A stretch of 5,450 nt of DNA from CAZUPF01 sp964622035. GTDB taxonomy: Bacteria > Patescibacteriota > WWE3 > JAUXAW01 > JAYEID01. Positions within the stretch are counted from its first letter, which is position 1, and every line of letters starts with the position of its first letter. This document shows, one piece after another, positions 1 through 5,450 of this stretch. Under the pieces are notes generated by a model. That model was not told the origin of the DNA. It did not search any database and saw only the letters and a list, made by a program, of their open reading frames with translations. The stretch spans positions 1-5,450 of the forward strand of contig CAZUPF010000039.1 in NCBI GenBank assembly GCA_964622035.1, written 5' to 3'. A program made the position numbers and the translations under genes.

Positions 1-194
1 ACTGCCGGGTGTAGCGACTGCTGAGTATAAAACCAGTTACCCTCCCGAACCGCGGCGGTAAAATTATCAATCCGCAGGTGCCAGGTATCCTCATCGGGGT
101 TAATCCCCGCAACATCGAGCTGATAAACCCGCGGTAAGAAGGCCGTAAGAAAAAGCAAAACAGGAATCAATTTTTTGTAAGCTAGCTTTGGCAT
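1..194 (-). CDS. GT-C membrane glycosyltransferase, N-terminal fragment (GT39/PMT-like), cut by the left window edge
   Basis: Translating the minus strand from the ATG at 194-192 gives 64 residues with no stop before the window edge. A short positive start is followed by a hydrophobic helix (about residues 9-21, ending in LPR). Then comes a polar loop holding Asp34-Glu35, W38, R41, F45 and HPAV at 62-65. In GT-C enzymes of the GT39/PMT/ArnT type an acidic pair in the first extracytoplasmic loop is the usual catalytic or metal-binding site, and 'DE..W..R...F' followed by 'HP[GA]V' is a pattern I recognise from that group. The likely reaction is sugar transfer from a polyprenyl-phosphate sugar to an acceptor outside the membrane. 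The start lies inside the preceding gene (13-nt overlap) and has no close Shine-Dalgarno; a GGGAG at 222-218 is too far away. Translation is therefore probably coupled. The rest of the protein, normally several hundred residues, is outside the window. Confidence 0.8.
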   Translation of the reverse strand, partial: MPKLAYKKLIPVLLFLTAFLPRVYQLDVAGINPDEDTWHLRIDNFTAAVREGNWFYTQQSLHPA

Positions 195-1795
195 TTTTTA
201 AGCTGGTAAATTCTGCTCTCCCGAACCTCCTCAGCGGCATTGTGGCGCTTTAACTTTTCTGGCAACACCCCTTCTAAAATACTTGGCCGTAAGTAGTAGA
301 CATAGTCTTCAACAAGTTCAAACCGGGCAGAGAACTCAGGATCGGTCACCACCGATAGCCGCGAACCCTCCTCATGCTCATTGGTCCACAAAACGAAACA
401 CGCCCCACTACTCTCGAACCAACGCCACTGCTCTTCCACAAGAAGGTTCTCGTCGTACTTCAAGCTGTTCCCACGCAAATACCAAGAACTGACCCCCGTC
501 TCATCAGAGAAAACGACTAATTCCCCAGAGAGCACCGGATCGGTGGCCGCCTGGTAAACGCTCGAGTACATCAAGCGACGGTTACTAATAACCCCAAAAG
601 AAACGAAGATCTCGCAGACCAGGGTGGTCAGAAATAACATTTTTGGCAAATATGCTCGAAGCCTTTTAAGCGCGGCAAACAAAACGCTGCCCAGAACGGC
701 GGCCAGCCCTAGCCCCAAAACCGCCGCCCGAGAAACACCCCCCGCCCCCAAGAAGTAGAAACGGTACTTCAGAGTTACAAAAGTATGAAGCGCTAAAAGG
801 GCGAAAGCTGCGAAGGGGAACAGTTTGTCCCTATGCGCCGTTGTTGACGCTCTGAAACCCGCCACTACAAACCCGCTTAGAAGAAGCAACAACGGGATAT
901 AGAAACGGGAGCGCGGGCACCAGACAAAAAACAGGGCCAGGGATAAAACGACGTAGGCAAAGATGGGAAGATAATGTAACCATTTTTGGCGCAAAAGCCC
1001 CAGCCCCCGGACCAACCACCAGAATCCCCAGGGAAATCCAAAAAGGAAAACCGCGTAAGACAGCCACTGCCAACGGTAAAACGCAGCGTTCAAGAAACCG
1101 GCTGGATCGTCACTATAGAGAGTGTAAAATACTGTGCCAAAGACTAGGTAGTTACGCAGCAGCCAAGGAGAGATTACTAGCACGAAAGCTACCGAATACA
1201 GAACCAAGGAAAGTAGGATCCCCCGCCGCTCCCCTCTCTCCCTTGTCAGTAAACCTAATCCCAACGCCCCGAATAGCAAAAAACCCTCGTACCTCGTCAT
1301 CGCCGCCAGACCGCAATCCGCCCCCATAAACGCCACCTGCCGCAGACCACGCAAAAACCTTGGCGGGTCGTAGAAAAGGTTAAAGGCCAGAAGAACCCAA
1401 AAAGCAAAAACGGGCTCGGCAACTACGCGGATGGACCAGTAAAGAAAGATGGGAGAGAAAAGTAATAGGTAGCCGGCAGCCAGTAGCCAGTTAGCGGAAA
1501 GGTCGGGAAAGAGCCGCCTCGTCAGCCGACAAGTTAAGAAAAGGCCGCCGGCCGAGGCAAGGAGGACGACAATCTTCGCCCAAACAACCGCATCCAGAAA
1601 AGGGATCCCGACGGCAATCAGCAGCGGAAAGACCGGCAATCTTTTGGCATCGGGGGGGTACTCCCCCCGGGTAATACTCTCAGCAATGCGCAGAAAGTCG
1701 TAAGAGTCGCCCCACTCGGCAATATTAATATTAAAAAGGGCCAACCGGAGAGCAACAAACACGGCGGCCAACAGAAAGAGGTGTGCTCTTTTCAT
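182..1795 (-). CDS. GT-C family membrane glycosyltransferase (GT39/ArnT-like), 537 aa
   Basis: This is a polytopic membrane protein with a helix at about residues 4-21 and many more hydrophobic segments up to about 404, followed by a hydrophilic tail of about 130 residues. Family-type motifs are visible in order: an acidic first loop (E27, D30, D33), R52-LP-FP (52-57) leading into the next helix, SIRVVAEP (121-128), TRYEG (167-171), SPW..RN (209-215) and RSRFYIP (295-301). Together these fit the GT39/ArnT-like GT-C fold, which transfers a sugar from a polyprenyl-phosphate donor to a lipid, glycan or protein on the outer face. The start ATG (1795-1793) overlaps the TGA of the flippase-like gene in an ATGA, with no clear Shine-Dalgarno, so translational coupling is likely. 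The acceptor and the sugar are unknown. A GT87 or other GT-C family is possible; the membrane glycosyltransferase call is firm, the exact family less so. Confidence 0.87.
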   Translation of the reverse strand: MKRAHLFLLAAVFVALRLALFNINIAEWGDSYDFLRIAESITRGEYPPDAKRLPVFPLLIAVGIPFLDAVVWAKIVVLLASAGGLFLTCRLTRRLFPDLSANWLLAAGYLLLFSPIFLYWSIRVVAEPVFAFWVLLAFNLFYDPPRFLRGLRQVAFMGADCGLAAMTRYEGFLLFGALGLGLLTRERGERRGILLSLVLYSVAFVLVISPWLLRNYLVFGTVFYTLYSDDPAGFLNAAFYRWQWLSYAVFLFGFPWGFWWLVRGLGLLRQKWLHYLPIFAYVVLSLALFFVWCPRSRFYIPLLLLLSGFVVAGFRASTTAHRDKLFPFAAFALLALHTFVTLKYRFYFLGAGGVSRAAVLGLGLAAVLGSVLFAALKRLRAYLPKMLFLTTLVCEIFVSFGVISNRRLMYSSVYQAATDPVLSGELVVFSDETGVSSWYLRGNSLKYDENLLVEEQWRWFESSGACFVLWTNEHEEGSRLSVVTDPEFSARFELVEDYVYYLRPSILEGVLPEKLKRHNAAEEVRESRIYQLKKCQS

Positions 1796-2673
1796 TTTTT
1801 GAGAAGATACAGAACTCCGCCGATCAGACTCGAGCTCAGGCGTAGCGCGTGGTAAACAAAAGAGACTGCCAAAGCCATCTCGGAAGGAACCCCAACCCGT
1901 TCAAAAAAGAAAACGTAAAGCCCGTCCTGAATCCCCAAACCATTAACCGAGATCGGGGCCATACTCGCCACGGTAATGAGCGGAACCACAAACAAACAGT
2001 ACAAATAGGAAACCTTAACCCCCAGAGCAACAAAGACCAAATACTGGGTCGCAATCGCAAAGAACTGAACAATGAAGGATGTCCAAATAGCCCTCAGCAG
2101 CACCGCGCGCGCCTCGCGATACGACAAAACCGAGTTATAAAACTGCAACAGAGTTGGATGTAGCTGAGCTATCCGCGGAGCCAACCACAAACCTACCGCA
2201 CCCAGTCCCAACAAGCCAATCGAGATCAGCACCGCCGTCAGCCGAAAGTAGTAGAGAAACCCCCCCCAAGAAATGAGTGCCAGAACCAAAACTCCCGTCA
2301 ACCGTTCCATAAAAACCGAGGAGACGGCATCAACCTTCTTATCCGTCGTCCCCGCCAGCTTATACGCCTTAACGACGTCGCCGCCAACACTAGTCGGTAG
2401 AAAGTTATTGAAAAACGACCCCATAAAGTAGAGCCGAATAAACTTGGCCAGCGGGGCCCTGATCCCCCTGACCTGGGCCAGGGCCTGCCAACGGTACGAG
2501 GAGAAAACATAATTGACCAAGATGCACCCCAAAGAAAGCGCTAGGGCCCACAGACGCGCGCCCCGCACCTCACGCACCAATAACGAAAAATCGACACCTT
2601 TAAAAATTAGATAGAGGGCCAGCCCACTAACCGCCAAACGCACTAATAGTTGTAGCGCCTTTTTTTTACTCAT
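1792..2673 (-). CDS. UPF0104 / LPG-synthase transmembrane-domain flippase-like protein, 293 aa
   Basis: This is a hydrophobic protein with a Lys-rich start (M-S-K-K-K) and about seven or eight membrane segments. It carries the hallmarks of the lysylphosphatidylglycerol synthase TM family (PF03706): FFNNFLPTSVGGD (87-99) followed by V..Y, a conserved ERLTG (123-127), and PISVNGLGIQDG (240-251) before the last helices. Its length of about 290-300 residues is usual for stand-alone members. In MprF the homologous domain moves an aminoacylated lipid across the membrane, and stand-alone members often sit beside glycosyltransferases. A role in moving or handling lipid-linked sugar is therefore inferred, not shown. 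I chose the ATG at 2673 because a good GGGAG lies 7 nt upstream, it overlaps the GT4 stop by only 8 nt and it begins just before the first helix. The longer frame from a GTG at 2784 would add an Arg-rich stretch lying entirely over the GT4 gene. Its stop overlaps the next start as ATGA. Confidence 0.9.
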   Translation of the reverse strand: MSKKKALQLLVRLAVSGLALYLIFKGVDFSLLVREVRGARLWALALSLGCILVNYVFSSYRWQALAQVRGIRAPLAKFIRLYFMGSFFNNFLPTSVGGDVVKAYKLAGTTDKKVDAVSSVFMERLTGVLVLALISWGGFLYYFRLTAVLISIGLLGLGAVGLWLAPRIAQLHPTLLQFYNSVLSYREARAVLLRAIWTSFIVQFFAIATQYLVFVALGVKVSYLYCLFVVPLITVASMAPISVNGLGIQDGLYVFFFERVGVPSEMALAVSFVYHALRLSSSLIGGVLYLLKK

Positions 2674-3823
2674 CAAGCAACTCCCGATATATTTCCTCCA
2701 GTTTATCCCCCACCCCATCCCAAGAAAAAACCTCCTCAACCCGCCGTCGGGCGGCCTTGGCCAGATTACTCTGCGAAGTCTCACTGCGGAGAAGATGAAT
2801 TAGCGCTTGGGCCAAGGCAGTCCCATCTCCCAAGGGGACCAGGATTCCAACATCGCCAAGCATCTCACGATTAACCGTCGTGTCAAAGGCCACCGTGGGC
2901 AAGCCGCAGGCCATGTAGCTCAGAATCTTCTGGTTCGCCTCCGATTTAGAAACCTTTGGCGCCACCGCTACCTGCCCCAGGGAAAGATAGGTCGCCGCCT
3001 CTTCATAGGCCACCCGACCGGTGAAGACTGTATTCTCAGAAATACCCAACTCTTCGCTCAACTGCTGGTAATCGCCAACATGGGGGTAGCCCATTACTAG
3101 AAAAACGGCCTCCGGAATTTCGGCGATCACCTTCTGGGCTGTGCGCAGCAGAATATCTGTCCCCTGATACTCCCCCAAAATACCCAGGTAGGAAACAGCC
3201 TTCGCTCCCGCAGGGATCCCCAGCGATCGGCGCAAGTCCGCATCGGCTGTGCAAGGCCGGAAGATAGTCGTGTCTACCCCATCGTAGAGAACTCGCAACT
3301 TCGCCACCCCAATATCTTGCGGCGCACTACTAATGACCACATCTGCCCATAAATTGATCCGCTTCTCGATAAAGGAAGCGACCCGCGACAGGCGACTACC
3401 ATCGGCAAAAAAGCCATGGTCCACCGATTCCGCCGTCAGACTACCCTGATAGTCAAAAAGTAGCGGCTTTCTCAGAATTATACTCAGTATTTTACCAATG
3501 AATGCGCCCTCGTGAAGGTGGGCGTGAATAACATCCGGCTTAAATTTTAAAGCACTAAAAAAAGCGCGGATTAGCAAGAAAAAATCGAGGTATAGCTTGT
3601 GCCAAGAAGGGCCTGCCTCCAGCTTTTGGTACCAAGGAATGTTGAAGATCCTTCGCGTCGCTATTCCGGAGATGTCTTGACCATGGTGGTAGGTGCAGAT
3701 AACCACCTCGTGGCCCCGACGCAACAACGCCTTCGCTTCTCCGAGGATTCGCACATGACAACCCCGATCGGCAAAAAAGGGGGTTGGGGCAATCATCAGT
3801 ACCCGCAAGTGCTCTTTGGACAT
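2666..3823 (-). CDS. GT4-family glycosyltransferase (GT-B fold), 385 aa
   Basis: This is a soluble, cytoplasmic-type protein with two Rossmann-like halves. The N-terminal half begins with a beta strand (LRVLMIAP, 6-13), then the loop FFADRGCHVRI (16-26), where an RGG-like acceptor or donor loop is usual, and PDVIHAH (96-102). The C-terminal half starts near YLGILGEYQG (212-221), followed by FTGRV (267-271) and the donor-binding region SEANQKILSYMACGLPTVAFD (294-314). The order, spacing and length of about 380 residues match retaining GT4 enzymes, which transfer a sugar from a nucleotide-sugar to a growing glycan or lipid. The second Glu of the usual E-x7-E motif seems to be Ser302. Amphipathic or hydrophobic stretches (79-92, 107-118) may hold it at the membrane. 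The ATG at 3823 follows a 45-nt gap after the GT2 gene and has only an AGGG 2 nt upstream. The sugar is unknown. Confidence 0.9.
   Translation of the reverse strand: MSKEHLRVLMIAPTPFFADRGCHVRILGEAKALLRRGHEVVICTYHHGQDISGIATRRIFNIPWYQKLEAGPSWHKLYLDFFLLIRAFFSALKFKPDVIHAHLHEGAFIGKILSIILRKPLLFDYQGSLTAESVDHGFFADGSRLSRVASFIEKRINLWADVVISSAPQDIGVAKLRVLYDGVDTTIFRPCTADADLRRSLGIPAGAKAVSYLGILGEYQGTDILLRTAQKVIAEIPEAVFLVMGYPHVGDYQQLSEELGISENTVFTGRVAYEEAATYLSLGQVAVAPKVSKSEANQKILSYMACGLPTVAFDTTVNREMLGDVGILVPLGDGTALAQALIHLLRSETSQSNLAKAARRRVEEVFSWDGVGDKLEEIYRELLDE
2681..2685 (-). promoter_or_regulatory. Shine-Dalgarno site for the flippase-like gene
   Basis: The minus strand reads GGGAG here, 7 nt before the ATG at 2673-2671. 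It is the clearest ribosome binding site in the window and lies within the last codons of the GT4 gene. It decides the start of the flippase-like protein in favour of the 293-residue form. Confidence 0.75.
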
Positions 3824-3868
3824 GGCCCTAACTTACCACAAAAACCAGGAAATAGGCAACGCCGCGGT

Positions 3869-4801
3869 CTATAGAAGCTGTTGACGGAGGATGTAAATCT
3901 TCTTACCCTGAGATTCAAAATAGGTACGGATCATCAGCTCCCCCAGCAGGCCCATCATAACTAACTGCACTCCCAAAACAATTAGCAGGATCGCCAGAAG
4001 GAGCAACGGGCGGTTGGCAATCGACTGGTGCTGAACTAGACGCACATAGGAGAGATAGCCCCCCGTCGCCAAACCGGCGCCCCCCGAGAGGAGCCCCAAC
4101 GAACCGAAAAGGCGCAGCGGGCGAGTCTGAAAACTAAGTAGAAACTTGAGCAAGAATAGATCAAGGAAGACGTTTAGAATCCGTGAAAAACCATACTTCG
4201 ATTTGCCGAAACGCCGCGGGTGGTGGCGTACCCGAACCTCAGCCACCTTGGCCCCCACCTGTTTCGCCACCGCCGGGATAAAACGGTGCATGTCTCCATA
4301 AAGACGGATATTCCCGATCACCTCACGCCGGTAGGCCTTGAGCGAGCAGCCGTAGTCGTGGAGCCGAACTCCCGAAAGGATCGAGATTAGCCGATTAGCC
4401 ACTTTGGAGGGGAAAACCCGCAGGGGGTTGTCCTGCCTCTGGTGTCGCCAACCGGAAACAATGTCGTAACCCTCGTCAAGCTTTTTTAGTAGCAGAGAAA
4501 TATCCGCCGGATCGTTCTGCAAATCCGCATCCAGAGTAACAATTACCTCCCCCTGAGCGTGGTCGAACCCCGCGCTCATTGCCGCCGTCTGGCCAAAATT
4601 GCGCCGAAAGCTAAGAACCTTCAAGCGGGGATCCTGGCGGTGGAGCTTAGCAAGGAACCGAAAGGAGCCGTCGGTGGAGCCATCATCAACGCAGATAATC
4701 TCGTACTCCCGCCCCACAGAAGCGAGCGCCCGGGTCAGGGCATCGTAGAGCTTACCCAGGCTTTCCTCTTCGTTGTAAACGGGGATAACGATAGAGATCA
4801 T
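3869..4801 (-). CDS. GT2-family polyprenyl-phosphate glycosyltransferase (DPM1/GtrB/ArnC-like), 310 aa
   Basis: An N-terminal GT-A domain (about 1-225) is followed by two membrane helices (about 230-255 and 265-290) and a short basic tail. Visible motifs are IVIPVYNEEE (4-13), VDDGSTDGS (38-46), RRNFGQTAA (66-74), the metal-binding DADLQNDP (91-98), YGCSLKAYRR (150-159), the RLYGDMHRFIPA stretch (166-177) and FGKSKYG (198-204). This is the classic layout of enzymes that transfer a sugar from a nucleotide-sugar to undecaprenyl or dolichyl phosphate on the cytoplasmic face; two C-terminal helices are typical of the GtrB/DPM type. The product would feed the GT-C enzymes downstream. I chose the ATG at 4801: it begins directly at the first beta strand, has a weak GAAG 5 nt upstream and overlaps the methyltransferase TGA in an ATGA. 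A TTG at 4825 would add 8 residues but has no Shine-Dalgarno. Which sugar is used cannot be told. Confidence 0.92.
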   Translation of the reverse strand: MISIVIPVYNEEESLGKLYDALTRALASVGREYEIICVDDGSTDGSFRFLAKLHRQDPRLKVLSFRRNFGQTAAMSAGFDHAQGEVIVTLDADLQNDPADISLLLKKLDEGYDIVSGWRHQRQDNPLRVFPSKVANRLISILSGVRLHDYGCSLKAYRREVIGNIRLYGDMHRFIPAVAKQVGAKVAEVRVRHHPRRFGKSKYGFSRILNVFLDLFLLKFLLSFQTRPLRLFGSLGLLSGGAGLATGGYLSYVRLVQHQSIANRPLLLLAILLIVLGVQLVMMGLLGELMIRTYFESQGKKIYILRQQLL

Positions 4802-5450
4802 AATTTCTTCGCTAGCATCGCCCAACCGAGGGCGTCTCGCCTGTCTATTCTATCAAAAACTAAAGACAAAAGATACCAAAGGATAGAAAATGGAGCAAGA
4901 AGTACAAGCGCCAAGGACGAAGGAATTTTTAGCCGCAAAAGAAGAAAATAGAAAACATCAATTTTACGCTGGGCGCAAAGAGAGGCGAAGCCCCCAACCC
5001 GCTTGACTACTTCCACCTCAAAACCCGACGCTCTCAAAAGATGTTCCAGTCCGTACTTTGTAAAGCGATAAAAATCGTTGGGCTCGTAATGAAGACACCA
5101 ACTCATTGGCACCGTCAAATACAAAATCCCTCTAGATTTCAAAACTCGACCGATATCTACCAGCGCCGCAGCCGTATCGGACACGTGTTCCAACACCTCG
5201 GTGCAAAGGACACCATCAAACGAATCGTCTTCAAAAGGCAATCCCGGAACCCCACCAACTACATCGGGACCGACTTCAGGATTGGAATCCATTCCCATAT
5301 ATTCACAGGCCCCCAAAAACCTTCGGTACGGCCTTTTCCCGCAACCAATATCCAAAACTTTACCCGTTAATCGGGGACCATACTGCCGAATTAGATTCTG
5401 CTGCAAATTCTTGATAATAAAAAATGGCGACTTTAAAGGCTTAAGGTCGA
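4798..5450 (-). CDS. Class I SAM-dependent methyltransferase, 5' end beyond the right window edge
   Basis: A Rossmann-fold methyltransferase (Methyltransf_11/25 type). Numbered from a TTG at 5406, motif I is VLDIGCGKRPY (17-27), an acidic residue ending strand 2 is at D40, LPFEDDSFDGV is at 56-66, motif IV/post is TEVLEH (69-74), and a later loop carries H..PNDFYRFT...L..LL..SGF. SAM would be bound at the GCG loop and Asp40; the acceptor is probably a sugar or lipid glycan given the neighbours (inference). The TTG is unlikely to be the true start: the frame stays open from there to the window edge, reading SPFFIIKNL just before it, which looks like the N-terminal helix of this family, and no ATG or GTG occurs there. 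The gene therefore most likely starts outside the window. The C-terminal 50 residues are unusually hydrophobic. Its TGA overlaps the GT2 start as ATGA. Confidence 0.85.
   Translation of the reverse strand, partial: DLKPLKSPFFIIKNLQQNLIRQYGPRLTGKVLDIGCGKRPYRRFLGACEYMGMDSNPEVGPDVVGGVPGLPFEDDSFDGVLCTEVLEHVSDTAAALVDIGRVLKSRGILYLTVPMSWCLHYEPNDFYRFTKYGLEHLLRASGFEVEVVKRVGGFASLCAQRKIDVFYFLLLRLKIPSSLALVLLAPFSILWYLLSLVFDRIDRRDALGWAMLAKKL

Noticed and set aside
1849..2163. 104-residue plus-strand open frame, rich in Asn, Gln and Arg
   Set aside because: It is fully antisense to the conserved C-terminal half of the flippase-like gene; the composition is what the reverse strand of a hydrophobic protein gives.
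2674..2784. 37-residue N-terminal extension of the flippase-like protein from a GTG
   Set aside because: It would overlap the GT4 gene by over 100 nt, is Arg/Pro-rich and unlike the family, and the ATG at 2673 has a clear GGGAG.
3824..3868. Possible terminator or promoter in the 45-nt gap between the GT2 and GT4 genes
   Set aside because: Only a 3-bp GGC/GCC stem and a CCGCGG palindrome are visible, with no stable hairpin plus T-run and no convincing -35/-10 pair.
4802..4825. 8-residue extension of the GT2 protein from a TTG
   Set aside because: There is no Shine-Dalgarno before it, while the ATG at 4801 sits at the first beta strand of the fold and overlaps the upstream stop as ATGA.
4559..4951. 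130-residue plus-strand open frame
   Set aside because: It lies opposite the GT2 and methyltransferase genes, has no recognisable motif and no good ribosome site. It is best explained as an antisense shadow.

Overview
This 5.45-kb window is almost solid coding sequence on the minus strand: six genes read one after another from the right edge towards the left edge. They look like the middle of one operon for building and attaching cell-surface sugars. In order of transcription they are: a class I SAM-dependent methyltransferase (its 5' end lies beyond the right edge), a DPM1/GtrB-like family 2 glycosyltransferase with two C-terminal membrane helices, a family 4 glycosyltransferase, a UPF0104/LPG-synthase-TM flippase-like membrane protein, a large GT-C (GT39/ArnT-like) membrane glycosyltransferase, and the first 64 residues of a second GT-C enzyme cut by the left edge.

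Four of the five junctions are overlaps: two ATGA start/stop overlaps of 4 nt, one of 8 nt and one of 13 nt. The only non-coding stretch is 45 nt between the two soluble-type glycosyltransferases. I see no promoter, terminator, RNA gene, repeat array, mobile element or CRISPR. There is no gene-free stretch over 300 bases.

The genes suggest one pathway (inference). The GT2 enzyme would load a sugar onto a polyprenyl phosphate on the cytoplasmic face. The flippase-like protein may help move lipid-linked sugar across the membrane. The GT-C enzymes would transfer sugars from polyprenyl-phosphate donors to an acceptor on the outer face. The GT4 enzyme and the methyltransferase would build or decorate the glycan, or modify its lipid carrier, inside the cell. 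The substrate and the final glycan cannot be read from the sequence.

The organism is most likely a bacterium with roughly balanced GC, the standard use of TGA as stop, at least one clear Shine-Dalgarno site and tight gene packing. The N-terminus of the partial GT-C (DE, then W..R...F, then HPAV) resembles enzymes I associate with Patescibacteria and Chloroflexota, but this is weak evidence and other phyla or an archaeon cannot be excluded. I see no strong sign of a wholly new system. The points most worth a second look are the flippase-like gene in a setting where a GtrA-type flippase would be expected, the altered E-x7-E region of the GT4 enzyme, and the paired GT-C genes.
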